Shown here one piece after another: positions 52,710 through 63,133 of a stretch of DNA of 64,000 nucleotides. The position numbers and the translations under genes are program-made. Under the pieces are notes generated by a model, which did not search any database, was not told the origin of the DNA, and was given only the letters and a program-made list of their open reading frames with translations. Each line of letters opens with the position of its first letter. Within the stretch, counting starts at the first letter, position 1. This DNA comes from an uncultured Modestobacter sp. (GTDB lineage Bacteria > Actinomycetota > Actinomycetes > Mycobacteriales > Geodermatophilaceae): NCBI RefSeq assembly GCF_947486615.1, contig NZ_CANKUD010000001.1, forward strand, positions 62,001 to 126,000. Direction: 5' to 3'.

Positions 52710-53708
52710 CTACACCTTGTCGGCGGCGGCGCGGAGGTTGCCGGCGGCCAGAGCGAGCCCGTCGAGTCGGCCGAAGGCGGCGTCCTCGTGCTCGATGTTG
52801 ACCGCCATGCCCGGATCGATCTCCGCGAGCGCACGGAGGAAGTCGGTCCACCAGTCGACGTCGTGGCCCACGCCCACGGCCACGAACCGCCACGCCGGGT
52901 CCTCGGGCCACTCGTTGCACCAGAACCCGGTCCCGGTCGGCACCTTGTCCGGTGCGTCGGCGGGTACCCGCCGGAAGGAGGTGTCCAGCACTCCGCGGAC
53001 GTCGACCCCGGGGGTGATCGCCGCGTCCTTGGCCGCTGCGTGGAACACCAATGGGCCGAGCCGGCGGATGCAGGCGAGGACGTCCATCCCCTGCCACATC
53101 AGGTGAGACGGGTCCATCTCCGCTCCCAGGTTCGTGGCACCGGTGAGCTGGACGAGCCGCTCGAGAGTGACGGGGGAGAAGACCAAGTTGTGCGGGTGCA
53201 TCTCGATGGCGACCCGGACGTCGTTGGCGCGGGCGAGGGCGTCGATCTCCGTCCAGAACTCGGCGGCCACGCCCCACTGGTAGTCCAGGACGTCCATGTA
53301 GACGCCGTCCCACGGGTTGACCACCCAGGACGGGTACCTGGCGCCGGGGTCCGAGCCGGGCGTGCCCGACATGGTGACGACGTTCCGGACCCCCAGCAGC
53401 CCGGCGAGCTCGATGGTGCGACGCAGGTCGTCCGAGTGCTTGGGGCCGACACCGGGCAGTGGGTTGAGCGGGTTGCCGTTGCAGTTCAGCCCGGTCAACT
53501 CCATCCCTCGTGAGGCGAGGACGTCGAGGTACTCCCGACGGGCCTGCTCCGAGGACAGCAACAGCTCGACGTGGCAGTGCGGTGAGGGGATGAAGCCGCC
53601 GGTGTTGACCTCGACGGAGGTCAGGCCGTTGGCTCGGAGCACGTCGAGGGCGTCGGCCAGCGGGCGGTCGTGCAGGCAGGCGGTGTAGGCACCCAGTCTC
53701 AGAACCAT
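52710..53708 (-). CDS. Sugar-phosphate isomerase/epimerase-type TIM barrel protein
   Basis: A 332-residue xylose-isomerase-like TIM barrel. Metal-site residues are visible in VAIEMHPHNLVF (Glu and His), GAEMDPSHLMWQGMD and HAAAKDAAI, with a final NIEHEDA. Such proteins isomerise or epimerise sugars and inosoles. It is separated from mmsA by a strong hairpin, so it may form its own unit with the following SDR. Confidence 0.82.
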   Translation of the reverse strand: MVLRLGAYTACLHDRPLADALDVLRANGLTSVEVNTGGFIPSPHCHVELLLSSEQARREYLDVLASRGMELTGLNCNGNPLNPLPGVGPKHSDDLRRTIELAGLLGVRNVVTMSGTPGSDPGARYPSWVVNPWDGVYMDVLDYQWGVAAEFWTEIDALARANDVRVAIEMHPHNLVFSPVTLERLVQLTGATNLGAEMDPSHLMWQGMDVLACIRRLGPLVFHAAAKDAAITPGVDVRGVLDTSFRRVPADAPDKVPTGTGFWCNEWPEDPAWRFVAVGVGHDVDWWTDFLRALAEIDPGMAVNIEHEDAAFGRLDGLALAAGNLRAAADKV

Positions 53709-53753
53709 GGGGTGGTGACCTCTCCGGTGTGTGGCGCGTGGGTGGGACCTCGA

Positions 53754-53791
53754 GGCCGGCGTCGGCGGGTCGCGTCGCGCCGACGCCGGCC
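53754..53791 (-). terminator. 13-bp hairpin after mmsA
   Basis: Arms GGCCGGCGTCGGC (53754-53766) and its complement (53779-53791) enclose 12 bases, 10 bases after the mmsA stop. It likely reduces or ends the main inositol transcript. Confidence 0.6.
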
Positions 53792-53801
53792 GGTCGGGGC
53801 C

Positions 53802-55295
53802 TCAGGCGTTCTGTGGGAAACCGAGGTTGAGGCCGCCGTGGCTCGGGTCGAGCCAGCGGGAGGTGATGACCTTGCCCCGGGTGAAGAAGTGCACGCCCTC
53901 GGTGCCGTGTGCGTGGGAGTCACCGAACAGCGAGTTCTTCCAGCCGCCGAACGAGTAGTAGGCCATCGGCACCGGGATGGGGACGTTGATCCCGACCATG
54001 CCGACCTCCACCTCGTTCTGGAAGCGCCGGGCGGCACCACCGTCGTTGGTGAAGATGGCGGTGCCGTTGCCGTACTCGTTGGAGTTGATGAGCTCCAGCC
54101 CCTGTTCGTAGGTGTCCACCCGGAGCACCACCAGCACCGGGCCGAAGATCTCGTCGGTGTAGACGCTCATGTCGGTCGAGACGTGGTCGAGCACGGTGGG
54201 GCCCAGCCAGAAGCCGCCCTCGCCGCCGTCCGGCTGCACCTCCCGGCCGTCGACGACGACCTTTGCGCCGGCCTCCTCGCCGGCGTCCACGTACCCGGCG
54301 ACCCGGTCGCGGTGCTCCCGGGTGACCAGCGGACCCATGTCGCAGCCGCGGCGGCCGTCGCCGGTGCGCAGGGTCGCGGCGCGCTCGGCGATCCGGGCCA
54401 CCAGGTCGTCGCCGACCCCGCCCACGGCGACGAGCGTGCTGATCGCCATGCACCGTTCGCCGGCCGACCCGAAGCCGGCGTTGACCGCGGCGTCCGCGGC
54501 GAGGTCGAGGTCGGCGTCGGGCAGCACCAGCATGTGGTTCTTGGCCCCGCCGAGGGCCTGCACCCGCTTGCCGTGCCGTGTGCCGGTCTCGTAGACGTAG
54601 CGGGCGATGGGGGTGGAGCCGACGAAGGACACCGACTGGATCTCGGGGTGCTCCAGCAGCCGGTCGACAGCGACCTTGTCGCCGTGGACGACGTTGAAGA
54701 CGCCGTCGGGGAGACCGGCCTCCTTCCACAGCTCGGCCATCCACAGTGCCGCGGTGGGGTCCTTCTCGCTGGGCTTGAGGACGACGGTGTTGCCGGTGGC
54801 GATGGCGACGGGGAAGAACCACATCGGGACCATCGCCGGGAAGTTGAACGGGCTGATCACCGCGACAGGACCCAGCGGCTGGCGTACCGAATGCACGTCG
54901 ACGCCGGTCGAGGCGTTCTCGGTGAAGCCGCCCTTGAGCAGGTGCGGCACGCCGCAGGCGAACTCGGCGACCTCCTGGCCGCGGGAGACCTCGCCGAGCG
55001 CATCGTCGAGCACCTTGCCGTGCTCGGCGGTGATGATCGCGGCGAGTTCGGGCTTCCGCTCGTTGAGCAGTTCCCGGAACTTGAACAGCACCGCGCTGCG
55101 CTTGGTCAGCGAGGTGTCCCGCCACCCGGGGAACGCGGCGGCGGCCGCGGCGACGGCGGCGTCCACCTCCTCGGTGCTGGCCAGGGCGACCTGGCCGGAG
55201 ACCTCGCCGGTCGCGGGGTCGGTGACGTCGGCGGTGCGGCCGCTGGCGCCCTCGCGCCGGGCGCCGTCGATCCAGTGGGGGATGAGGGTGGTCAT
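53802..55295 (-). CDS. mmsA: CoA-acylating (methyl)malonate-semialdehyde dehydrogenase
   Basis: A 497-residue aldehyde dehydrogenase of the MmsA/IolA type. ISPFNFPAMVPMWFFPVA (about 146-163), FVGSTPIARYVY and the catalytic Cys in GSAGERCMAIS (about 280) are typical. It turns malonate semialdehyde plus CoA and NAD into acetyl-CoA and CO2, the last step of inositol breakdown. GAGAGG precedes the ATG. It lies within the inositol operon. Confidence 0.92.
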   Translation of the reverse strand: MTTLIPHWIDGARREGASGRTADVTDPATGEVSGQVALASTEEVDAAVAAAAAAFPGWRDTSLTKRSAVLFKFRELLNERKPELAAIITAEHGKVLDDALGEVSRGQEVAEFACGVPHLLKGGFTENASTGVDVHSVRQPLGPVAVISPFNFPAMVPMWFFPVAIATGNTVVLKPSEKDPTAALWMAELWKEAGLPDGVFNVVHGDKVAVDRLLEHPEIQSVSFVGSTPIARYVYETGTRHGKRVQALGGAKNHMLVLPDADLDLAADAAVNAGFGSAGERCMAISTLVAVGGVGDDLVARIAERAATLRTGDGRRGCDMGPLVTREHRDRVAGYVDAGEEAGAKVVVDGREVQPDGGEGGFWLGPTVLDHVSTDMSVYTDEIFGPVLVVLRVDTYEQGLELINSNEYGNGTAIFTNDGGAARRFQNEVEVGMVGINVPIPVPMAYYSFGGWKNSLFGDSHAHGTEGVHFFTRGKVITSRWLDPSHGGLNLGFPQNA

Positions 55296-55324
55296 GGGGG
55301 CCTCTCAGAGTGCGGGACTCGGGT

Positions 55325-56200
55325 TCAGGGAGTGGTGCCGTCGGGGAAGTGCTTGGTGACCAGTTCTCGGATGGCGGCGAGCATCCGGGTCCCGGACTCG
55401 CGGGCCTGGTCGTCCCAGCCGAAGACGCAGGTGGTGAGGACGCCGTCGAAGCCGATGCCGGCGAGGGCGGCGAACGCCTCGTCGAAGTCGACGTCCCCCC
55501 GGCCGATCTCCGCGTGCTGGTGGACGCGGACGGTGTTGCCGGGCGGGTTGGTGATGTAGCGCAAGCCGTCGGACGCCGTGTGGTCCATCGAGTCGGCGAC
55601 GTGCACGTGGGTGAGCAGGTCGCCGGCGCGGGCGATGATGCCGGGCGCGTCGTCCCCCTGGTGGAAGGTGTGCGGCAGGCAGTAGAGGAAGGACACGCAG
55701 GGGGAGTCGATGCCGCGCACCATGTCGACGGCAGGCAAGCCGAGCTCGATGAAGTCGTCCGGGTGCGGCTCCAGCACCAGCTTGACGCCCTCCCGTTCGA
55801 AGACCGGCAGCAGCTCCTCCATCGACCGCCAGAACATGGCCTCGGCCAGCTCGGGGGCCTCCGGGCGGCCGTTGAACTCGCTGTTCATCGTGTCCACGCC
55901 GAGCTCGACGCAGATCTCGATGGCCCGTCGCCAGTAGCGGACGGCGGCCTGCCGCTCGGCCTCGCCCGGGCCGGACCACCGCAGCACCGGCAGCAGGGAC
56001 GTGACCCCGACCCCGGCGTCGGTCAGCTTCGACCGCAGTGCGCGAACCGTGGCGAGGTCGACCCGCGGGTGCTTGAAGAAGGGGATGAAGTCCTCGCGGG
56101 GGGAGAGCTCGATCCACTCGTACCCCATCCCGGCGACGACGTCGGGGAGCTCCAGCAGCGGGGTGCTGCGCAGCATCTGCGGGTCCAGGGCGATCCTCAT
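55325..56200 (-). CDS. Sugar-phosphate isomerase/epimerase of the inositol operon (IolH/IolI-like)
   Basis: A 291-residue TIM barrel with [12 protein letters not shown] at the start, [30 protein letters not shown] (metal Glu and His) and [10 protein letters not shown]. It resembles the inosose isomerases and IolH proteins of inositol clusters. The ATG overlaps the stop of iolG by ATGA, so the two are coupled. Which isomerisation it catalyses cannot be fixed from sequence. Confidence 0.82.
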   Translation of the reverse strand: MRIALDPQMLRSTPLLELPDVVAGMGYEWIELSPREDFIPFFKHPRVDLATVRALRSKLTDAGVGVTSLLPVLRWSGPGEAERQAAVRYWRRAIEICVELGVDTMNSEFNGRPEAPELAEAMFWRSMEELLPVFEREGVKLVLEPHPDDFIELGLPAVDMVRGIDSPCVSFLYCLPHTFHQGDDAPGIIARAGDLLTHVHVADSMDHTASDGLRYITNPPGNTVRVHQHAEIGRGDVDFDEAFAALAGIGFDGVLTTCVFGWDDQARESGTRMLAAIRELVTKHFPDGTTP

Positions 56201-57270
56201 CGCGCCGCCATCCGGACCTCGGTGCGCCGACCCGATTCCAGTGCGGCGACCCCGGCCTCGCCGACGGCCGCGGCGGCGTAGCCGTCCCAGACGCCGGGGC
56301 CGTCGATGCCGCCGCGCCGCGCGGCATCGACCCAGCGCTGCACCTGGATGTCGTAGGCCCGGCCGAACCGCTCCTTGAAGCTCGGGGTGATGGTGCCGCT
56401 GCGCACTGCGCCGGCCGAGGCGCGGCTCTGCCGGACGAGGCCGGTGTCGAGCCCGATCACGGCCACGCCGTCCTCGGCGACGACCTCGGTGCGCACCTCG
56501 TAGCCCACGCCCGTGCTGACGAAGCACTCGACGTCGACCATCCGGCCGCCCTCGGTCTCGAAGAGCACCAGCAGCGGGTCGGACTGTCCCGCGACGGCGT
56601 GCCGGGTGGCCCGCGGCCGGAGCACGGTCACCGCGGTGATCTCCTCGTCCAGCAGGAAGCGGGCCACGTCGACCTCGTGCACGACGGAGTCGGTGATCAT
56701 CATCTGGCTGGTGAAGTGCGGCGGCACGGCCGCGTTGCGGTGCGCGCAGTGCACCAGCAGCGGCTCACCCAGCCCACCGGAGGCGATCAGCCCGCGGAGC
56801 TCGGCGTACTCGGGGTCGAAGCGCCGCATGAACCCGATCTGCACCAGCCGCCGTCCCGTCCGGGCTGCGTACTCGTCCTCGGCCCGCACGACGGCCAGCG
56901 AGCTCTCCGCCTCCATGGTCAGCGGCTTCTCGCACAGCACCGGTTTGCCCTGCTCGATGCACGCCAGGACCTGGTCGTGGTGGAACTGACCGGGGGTGGC
57001 GATGACGACGGCGTCGACCTCAGGGTCGGCGATCGCCGTCATCGGGTCGGCCAGCACCCGACACCCGGGCACGCCGGCCGCGACCTCGGCGGCCCGGTCG
57101 GCCGCGGCGTCGCTGACGGCGACAACGCGGGCGCCGGAGACTCGGCTGTACAACCGCGCGACGTGGTCCGCGCCCATCATGCCGACGCCCAGCACGGCCA
57201 CGCGCAACTCGGCGGCGGGGACCTCCGCCATGGCCGGCAGGACGCCGGCGGCGGTCTCGGTGGTGGTCAT
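56197..57270 (-). CDS. iolG: Inositol 2-dehydrogenase (Gfo/Idh/MocA family)
   Basis: A 357-residue NAD-dependent dehydrogenase. The Rossmann motif [14 protein letters not shown] is at about 24-37, the active lysine is in VLCEKPLTM (about 112) and the HEVD stretch ([12 protein letters not shown]) near 195 supplies the second active residues. It oxidises myo-inositol to scyllo-inosose, the first step. It overlaps genes on both sides. The first 20 residues are an Ala-rich extension. Confidence 0.85.
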   Translation of the reverse strand: MTTTETAAGVLPAMAEVPAAELRVAVLGVGMMGADHVARLYSRVSGARVVAVSDAAADRAAEVAAGVPGCRVLADPMTAIADPEVDAVVIATPGQFHHDQVLACIEQGKPVLCEKPLTMEAESSLAVVRAEDEYAARTGRRLVQIGFMRRFDPEYAELRGLIASGGLGEPLLVHCAHRNAAVPPHFTSQMMITDSVVHEVDVARFLLDEEITAVTVLRPRATRHAVAGQSDPLLVLFETEGGRMVDVECFVSTGVGYEVRTEVVAEDGVAVIGLDTGLVRQSRASAGAVRSGTITPSFKERFGRAYDIQVQRWVDAARRGGIDGPGVWDGYAAAAVGEAGVAALESGRRTEVRMAAR

Positions 57271-58247
57271 GGCCGGTTCTCCTCGGGCATCGTGGGGGTG
57301 CCGATCTCCAGCGAGCGGAGCCCGCAGGAGCCGATGTAGCGGTGGGTGCGCTGGGCGATGCCGAAGGGCAGGTCGGGGTCGCAGGGGTAGAGGTCGTGCT
57401 CGACGATCGCGAATACGTCCAGACCCAGCTCCTCGACCGCCTCCAGCAGCGGGGGCAGGTCGGGGACGCCGTTCGGGGGCTCGGTCATCGCGCCGAGCTG
57501 GACCGCCTGCGGAAAGGGAATGTCCTCGGCCAGCACCCGGTCCACCACCACCGGGTCGACCTGCTTGAGGTGCAGGTAGCCGATCCGGTCGGGGTGGCGG
57601 CGGATGAGGCCGAGGTTGTCGCCGCGGTAGTAGCTGACGTGGCCGGTGTCCAGGCAGAGCGGCACGAAGGCCGGGTCGGTCACCTCGAGGAACCGCTCGA
57701 TGTCGGCCTCGTGGCCGACGTGGCTGTCGGCGTGCGGGTGGAAGGCGATGGACAGGCCGTACTCCTCCTGGACGGCCCGCCCCAGCCGGTCCATGCCGGT
57801 GGCCAGCCGCTCCCAGCCCTCCGGGGGCAGGTCACGGGGCTCGATGGCGGCGCCGGTCTTGTGGTCCCGCCAGGTGTCGGGGATGACCACGACGTGCGTC
57901 CCGCGCATCGCCTTGGTGAGTGCGGCGACGTCCTCGACCTGGCGCCAGACGGCGTCCCAGGAGTCCGGGCGGTGCAGCTGCTCGAAGACCGTGCCGGCCG
58001 ACACCTTCAGCCCGCGGGTGCCGAGCTCGTCGGCCAGCCGGGCGGGATCGGTGGGGAGGTAGCCGTAGGGGCCGAGCTCGATCCAGTCGTAGCCACAGGC
58101 GCTCACCTCGTCGAGGAACCGCTGCCACGGCACCTGCACCGGGTCGTCGGGGAACCAGACCCCCCACGAGTCGGGCGCCGACCCGATGCGGATCCGGCTG
58201 GTCGTGGGCTGGGCTGCTGCGGGAGCCACGTCGCTGTCCGCGGTCAT
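57267..58247 (-). CDS. iolE: Inosose dehydratase-like TIM barrel protein
   Basis: A 326-residue TIM barrel with the IolE-type opening [15 protein letters not shown] (about 21-35), [44 protein letters not shown] and YLHLKQVDP. It removes water from scyllo-inosose. Among the three barrel proteins in this operon it fits IolE best. The start at 58247 has AGAGGA upstream; the longer open frame is a shadow of iolD. Confidence 0.8.
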   Translation of the reverse strand: MTADSDVAPAAAQPTTSRIRIGSAPDSWGVWFPDDPVQVPWQRFLDEVSACGYDWIELGPYGYLPTDPARLADELGTRGLKVSAGTVFEQLHRPDSWDAVWRQVEDVAALTKAMRGTHVVVIPDTWRDHKTGAAIEPRDLPPEGWERLATGMDRLGRAVQEEYGLSIAFHPHADSHVGHEADIERFLEVTDPAFVPLCLDTGHVSYYRGDNLGLIRRHPDRIGYLHLKQVDPVVVDRVLAEDIPFPQAVQLGAMTEPPNGVPDLPPLLEAVEELGLDVFAIVEHDLYPCDPDLPFGIAQRTHRYIGSCGLRSLEIGTPTMPEENRP

Positions 58248-58284
58248 GAGGTCCTCTTCCTGGGGTGGTCGGTGTACAGCGGTG

Positions 58285-60231
58285 TCACGGCTGGCTGGGC
58301 TTGAGGTGGGGGCGCTGGATGGCCTTCCAGCGCTCGTACTCGGCGCGGGCGGTGCGGGTGCTCTCCAGTTCGGAGACCTCGCTGACCGGCACGTCCCACC
58401 AGGACTCGCTGGACGGGGCGTCCACCAGCGGGTCGGTCTCGACGTGCACCACCGTGGCGCGGTCGCTGGCCTTGGCCTTGCGCAGCGCCGCCTCCAGGCT
58501 CGGGCCGTCCTGGGCGTGCAGGACGTCGAGGCCCAGGCTGGCGGCGTTGGCCGCCAGGTCGACGGGGAGCACGTCGCCGTCGAGCCGGCCGGACGACGAG
58601 CGGTACCGGTAGCGGGTGCCGAAGCGCTGGGAGCCGAGCTGCTCCGACAGCGCACCGATGGAGGCGTACCCGTGGTTCTGCACCAGGACGACGATGACCT
58701 TCACGCCCTCCTGGACCGCGGTCACCAACTCGGTCGGCATCATCAGGTAGGAGCCGTCGCCGATCATGACGAACACGTCCCGGTCCGGGCTGGCCATGCT
58801 GATCCCGATGCCGCCTGGGATCTCGTAGCCCATGCACGAATAGCCGTACTCGACGTGGTAGCCCTTGCGGTCGCGGGTGCGCCACATCTTGTGCAGGTCA
58901 CCGGGCATCGACCCGGCGGCGCAGACGACGACGTCCCGGGCCGCGGAGACCTCGTTGACCAGACCGATGACCTCGTTCTGGGTTAGCCGGCCACCGGCCC
59001 CCGCGCTGGGCACCTCCGGGTGGTAGGCGCGTTCGACGGTCGCCTCCCACGCGGCGGCCAGCTCCGCGGTGCGCTGGCGGTGCGCATCCCCGACCGACCA
59101 GCCGGACAGGGCGGAGGTCAGGGCGGTCAGCGCCTCACGGGCGTCGGCCTGGACCGCGACGCCGGCGTGCTTGACGGCGTCGAGCGACCCGATGTTGACG
59201 TTGACGAACCGGACGTCGGGGTCGTTGAACGCCGTCCGCGAGGCGGTGGTGAAGTCCTGGTAACGGGTGCCGATGCCGATGACCACGTCGGCGTCGCGGG
59301 CCAGCGCGTTGGACGCCGTGGTGCCGGTCGAACCGATGGCACCCACGGACTGCGGGTGGTCGAAGGGCAGCGCTCCCTTGCCCGCCTGGGTCTGCGCCAC
59401 CGGGATGCCGGTGGCGGTGGCGAAGGCGTCGAGGGCGGCGGAGGCGTCGGAGTAGACGACGCCGCCACCGGCGATCAACAGCGGGCGGCGGGCGGACCGG
59501 ATCACCGCGAGGGCCCGGTCGAGCGCTGCCTGCTCCGGCACCGGCCGGCCGACGTGCCAGGTGCGCTCGGCGAAGAGGTCGACGGGCCAGTCGAAGGCCT
59601 CCGCCTGCACGTCCTGCGGGAAGCAGAGGGTGACCGCTCCGGTCTCTGCCGGGTCGGTGAGCACCCGCATCGCGCCGAGCAGGGCCCCGGGCAGCTGCTC
59701 GGGCCGCCACACCCGGTCGAAGTAGCGCGACACCGGTCGGAAGGCGTCGTTGACCGTGACGTCGCCGCTGCCGGGCAGCTCCAGCTCCTGCAGGAGCGAG
59801 CCGGCGGTGCGGGTCGCGAAGGTGTCCGCCGGCAGCAGCAGCACTGGCAGCCGGTTGATGGTCGCGAGCGCGGCGCCGGTGACCATGTTCGTGGCGCCGG
59901 GGCCCACGCTGGTGGAGACCGCCCACGTCTGCAGCCGGTCCTTGGCCCGGGCATAGGCCACGGCCGTGTGCACCACGGCCTGCTCGTTGCGGCCGAGCAC
60001 GTAGGGCAGGGACCGCTCGCGGCCCACGTCGAGGTCGGTCACCTCGGCCTGCAGCAGGGCCTGACCGAGCCCGGCCACGTTGCCGTGGCCGAAGATGCCG
60101 AAGCACCCGGCGAACAGTCGTTGGCGCTGCCCATCGCGCTCGGTGTGCTGCTGGGCGAGGAAGCGGACGACGGCCTGGGAGACGGTGAGGCGCACGGTCT
60201 CCGTCCGGGCCGGCGGTGGGTGGTCGCTCAC
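58285..60231 (-). CDS. iolD: TPP-dependent trihydroxycyclohexane-dione hydrolase
   Basis: A 648-residue thiamine-diphosphate enzyme. The N-terminal domain includes FGIFGHGNVAGLGQAL (about 50), with the conserved Glu in GRNEQAVVH; the C-terminal TPP motif begins at VMIGDGSYLMM and ends at VQNHGYASIG. It opens the ring of 3D-trihydroxycyclohexane-1,2-dione to 5-deoxy-glucuronate. The GTG overlaps the stop of iolB by GTGA. Confidence 0.92.
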   Translation of the reverse strand: MSDHPPPARTETVRLTVSQAVVRFLAQQHTERDGQRQRLFAGCFGIFGHGNVAGLGQALLQAEVTDLDVGRERSLPYVLGRNEQAVVHTAVAYARAKDRLQTWAVSTSVGPGATNMVTGAALATINRLPVLLLPADTFATRTAGSLLQELELPGSGDVTVNDAFRPVSRYFDRVWRPEQLPGALLGAMRVLTDPAETGAVTLCFPQDVQAEAFDWPVDLFAERTWHVGRPVPEQAALDRALAVIRSARRPLLIAGGGVVYSDASAALDAFATATGIPVAQTQAGKGALPFDHPQSVGAIGSTGTTASNALARDADVVIGIGTRYQDFTTASRTAFNDPDVRFVNVNIGSLDAVKHAGVAVQADAREALTALTSALSGWSVGDAHRQRTAELAAAWEATVERAYHPEVPSAGAGGRLTQNEVIGLVNEVSAARDVVVCAAGSMPGDLHKMWRTRDRKGYHVEYGYSCMGYEIPGGIGISMASPDRDVFVMIGDGSYLMMPTELVTAVQEGVKVIVVLVQNHGYASIGALSEQLGSQRFGTRYRYRSSSGRLDGDVLPVDLAANAASLGLDVLHAQDGPSLEAALRKAKASDRATVVHVETDPLVDAPSSESWWDVPVSEVSELESTRTARAEYERWKAIQRPHLKPSQP

Positions 60232-61157
60232 GGTCGGGGCGCTCCGTTCGGGCTGGTGCGGGCGGGGGAGTGCAGGGGCAGCCGGGGGTCGACGTCCTCG
60301 TCCGCCCAGGTGTCCCGGATCCAGGCGTGCTGCGGGTCGTCGACGATCCGCCAGGCGCGTTCGGCGCCGGGCCCGGCCATGACGTTGAGGTAGTAGAGGT
60401 CGTGACCGGGCGCGGCGATCGAGGGCCCGTGCCAGCCGTGCGGCACCAGCACGGCGTCCCGGTCGCGGACCTCGGCGAGCACGTCGATCGGCCGCTCGGC
60501 GGTGCCGTACACCCGGTGGTGGGCGAATCCGGGCTGACCCTTCGGGCCGGGGGCGACCTCGAAGTAGTAGATCTCCTCGAGCTCGGTCTCCCGGTCCGAC
60601 GTCTCGTCGTGCTTGTGCGGGGGGTAGGACGACCAGTTGCCGCCCGGGGTGATGACCTCGCAGGCGATGATCGCGTCGGCCTCGAAGACCCCGGCGGTGG
60701 CGAAGTTGTTCACCTGGCGGCTGCACCGCCCTGCCCCGCGCAGCTCCACCGGGACGTCGGCGCCGGAGCCGCGGCGGACCGGCAGCCGGCGGGAGGCGCG
60801 CGCACTGCAGAGCGCGAACCGTCCGCCGCCGTCGCTGGCCAGCTCGGCGGTCGATCCCAGGGGCAGGTAGGCGAAGTCGGTCGGCCCGGCGAAGACATCG
60901 CTGCGCCCGGTGAGCGTCAGCGTCTGCCCGTCGCAGGAGACCGACAGGCCGCCGGACAGCGGGACGACGAGCACCTCGTCCGGCCCGGTGTCGACGGTGT
61001 GCGTGCCGCCGGCGGGCAGCTCGAGCACGCGGAGCCCGGAGTGGCCCCAGCCGGCGGACTCCGGCGTGACCTCGAGGCTGTAGGGGCCAGCTGCCGCGCT
61101 CCCGGCGGGGAGGTGCAGCGCGCTGGTGTCCGGGACGGGGCGTGAGGCGGTGGTCAC
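60228..61157 (-). CDS. iolB: 5-deoxy-glucuronate isomerase
   Basis: A 309-residue double-cupin protein. PGGNWSSYPPHKHDE (about 190) carries the metal His and Glu, followed by ELEEIYYFEVAP and VLVPHGWHGPSIAAPGHDLY, which is the IolB pattern. It turns 5-deoxy-glucuronate into 2-deoxy-5-keto-gluconate. GGAGG precedes the GTG at 61157. The gap to the upstream gene is 16 bases. Confidence 0.92.
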   Translation of the reverse strand: MTTASRPVPDTSALHLPAGSAAAGPYSLEVTPESAGWGHSGLRVLELPAGGTHTVDTGPDEVLVVPLSGGLSVSCDGQTLTLTGRSDVFAGPTDFAYLPLGSTAELASDGGGRFALCSARASRRLPVRRGSGADVPVELRGAGRCSRQVNNFATAGVFEADAIIACEVITPGGNWSSYPPHKHDETSDRETELEEIYYFEVAPGPKGQPGFAHHRVYGTAERPIDVLAEVRDRDAVLVPHGWHGPSIAAPGHDLYYLNVMAGPGAERAWRIVDDPQHAWIRDTWADEDVDPRLPLHSPARTSPNGAPRP

Positions 61158-61173
61158 GGGTCCTCCTGGTCGG

Positions 61174-62094
61174 TCAGTGGACGAGGGCGACCGCGGTGTC
61201 GACGGCGGCAGCGACGTCGTCGTCCGGCGGGTAGAGGAGCGTCCTGCCGACGACCAGGCCGCGGACCGACGGGAGCGTGAGCGCGTCACGCCAGCTGGCG
61301 TACGTCTCGTCGGGACGCCGCGAGGGATCGCCGCCGAGCAGCAGGGTGGGCAGCGTGGTCGCGTCCATGACGCGGGCCATCTCCGGGACGACCGGCAGCT
61401 TCATCCACGTGAACGCCGAGGTCGCGCCGAGCCCCTGGGTGATGTGCACGGACTTGATGACCGCGTCGGGGCTGAGGTCGTTGACGACCCGGCCTTCGAC
61501 CCGTCGGGACATGAACGGCTCGAGCATCACCACGATGCCGGCGCGGGCGAGGTCGGTGACCGCACGACCAGCGGTCTCCAGCATCGCCACGGTCCCGGCG
61601 TCGTCCAGGTCGATGCGGTTGAGCATCTTCGCGGCGTCGAACCGGGCCGCCACGACGCCCGGGACGTCGTACCCGGTCATCCGGTCGTCGAGCTCGAAGG
61701 AGGCGCCGACGAGGCCGCCGCGGTTCATCGAGGCCACGACCACCTTGTCCTCCAGCGCGCCGAGGAGCAGCAGGTCCTCGGCGATGTCGGCCGTTGCCAG
61801 GAGGCCGTCGACGCCCGGACGCGCCAGCGCGGTGCGCAGCCGGTCCAGCATCTCCGTCCGACTGGCCATCGCGGTGCTCCGGCCCTGTGCGGCCAGCGCC
61901 CCACGGGCGGGGTGGTCGGCGGCGACCAGCATCAGTCGCCCGTCGTCGGGCAGGAAGGCCGGACGGCGCCGGCGAGCAGCGAGCGCGCGGCCCACCGCCC
62001 AGGGGTCCCGGCTGCGCAGCTCGGTGACCTCGGCGTAGGTGCTGCACCGGGGAGCCGGCGCGGCGTCGGGCAGGGTCAGGGTGGCGTCAGGCAC
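61174..62094 (-). CDS. Aldolase-like (beta/alpha)8 protein of inositol operons
   Basis: A 306-residue class I aldolase-like barrel. LMLVAADHPARGAL near residue 55, the loop GLVGASFELDDRMTGYD and the WMKLPVVPEMARV stretch (possible Schiff-base Lys) are visible. Similar proteins of the Corynebacterium Cgl0159 type stand in actinobacterial inositol clusters, where a 6-phospho-5-dehydro-2-deoxy-gluconate aldolase is needed; no other aldolase is in this operon, so it probably does that step. Its GTG overlaps the end of iolC by 8 bases. Confidence 0.75.
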   Translation of the reverse strand: MPDATLTLPDAAPAPRCSTYAEVTELRSRDPWAVGRALAARRRRPAFLPDDGRLMLVAADHPARGALAAQGRSTAMASRTEMLDRLRTALARPGVDGLLATADIAEDLLLLGALEDKVVVASMNRGGLVGASFELDDRMTGYDVPGVVAARFDAAKMLNRIDLDDAGTVAMLETAGRAVTDLARAGIVVMLEPFMSRRVEGRVVNDLSPDAVIKSVHITQGLGATSAFTWMKLPVVPEMARVMDATTLPTLLLGGDPSRRPDETYASWRDALTLPSVRGLVVGRTLLYPPDDDVAAAVDTAVALVH

Positions 62095-63061
62095 GGGTGC
62101 CCTCCAGGCGGGTGAGGGTGTGCGCGGCGACGTGCGCGGCGACCTCGGATGCGGTCGGCATGGCGGTCGAGCACTCGAGCCGGGAGGCGACGATCGCCCC
62201 GGCGGCGTTGGCCCGCTGGAGCATCTGCTCGAGCGGCTGTCCGGTCAGCAGGCCGTGGACCAGGGAGCCGCCGAACGCGTCCCCGGCGCCCAGGCCGTTC
62301 ACGACGTCGACCGGCGTGGCCGGCACCACCACCCGCTCGGTCCTCGTCTTGCCGAGGACGCCGCGGGGCCCCTGCTTGACCACCGCGAGCTCCACGCCGG
62401 CATCGAGCAGGGCGTCGGCGGCACGGTCGGGATCAGTCTCCCCGACCGCCACCGCGCACTCCTCGCGGTTGCCGACGGCCACGGTCACGTGCGGGAGGGC
62501 TGCCTGGACCTGCGCCGACGCCTCTTCGCGGGAGGACCAGAACATCGGCCGGTAGTCGAGGTCCAGGACGGTGTGCCGGCGCCGTCCCCGCGCCGCCCAG
62601 GCGGCGTGGTGGGCCGACCGGCTCGGCTCCTCCGACAACCCGGTCACCGTCGCCCAGAAGAGCTCTGCCTCCCGAACGGCGCCGAGGTCGAGGTCCTCGG
62701 GGCGTACCTGGAGGTCGGGGGCCGTGGGGCGACGGTAGAACCACAGCGGGAAGTCGTCCGGCGGGAAGATCTCGCAGAAGGTCACCGGGGTCAGGTGGTC
62801 GGGATCGACGACGACCAGGCGGTCGTCCACCCCGAGGTCGCGCAGTGCCCGGCGGACGAACCGGCCGAAGGGGTCGTCGCCCACCCCGGTGACCAGGGCG
62901 GGGGAGTGGCCGAGGCGGGCCGCGGCGACGGCGACGTTCGCCGCGCTGCCGCCGAGGAACTTGCCGAAGGTCTCGACGTCCTCGAGACCGACGCCGATCT
63001 GCAGCGGGTAGAGGTCGACGCCGCTGCGCCCCATCACCACCACGTCGTGCTTTCCGTCCAC
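62087..63061 (-). CDS. iolC: 5-dehydro-2-deoxygluconokinase
   Basis: A 324-residue PfkB-family sugar kinase. VVVMGRSGVDLYPLQIG at the start and FGKFLGGSAANVAVAAARLG are typical of IolC; the C-terminal anion hole and catalytic base are in VDVVNGLGAGDAFGGSLVHG (about 255). It phosphorylates 2-deoxy-5-keto-gluconate. The GTG at 63061 has GGAG 6 bases upstream. It is the first gene of the operon, divergent from the GntR regulator. Confidence 0.9.
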   Translation of the reverse strand: MDGKHDVVVMGRSGVDLYPLQIGVGLEDVETFGKFLGGSAANVAVAAARLGHSPALVTGVGDDPFGRFVRRALRDLGVDDRLVVVDPDHLTPVTFCEIFPPDDFPLWFYRRPTAPDLQVRPEDLDLGAVREAELFWATVTGLSEEPSRSAHHAAWAARGRRRHTVLDLDYRPMFWSSREEASAQVQAALPHVTVAVGNREECAVAVGETDPDRAADALLDAGVELAVVKQGPRGVLGKTRTERVVVPATPVDVVNGLGAGDAFGGSLVHGLLTGQPLEQMLQRANAAGAIVASRLECSTAMPTASEVAAHVAAHTLTRLEGTRA

Positions 63062-63133
63062 GCTGCGCTCCGTCCTGTCCTTGGTCTGGCTCGCATCGAG
63101 ACTGTGCTCCACGACACTCGAACCCGTCAAGAC

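Noticed and set aside
58268-58287. A GTGTACAGCGGTGTCAC sequence resembling the TGTACAC/TGTCAGAY element
   Set aside because: It spans the iolD stop codon within an operon and lacks the GA after GTCA, so it is probably chance.
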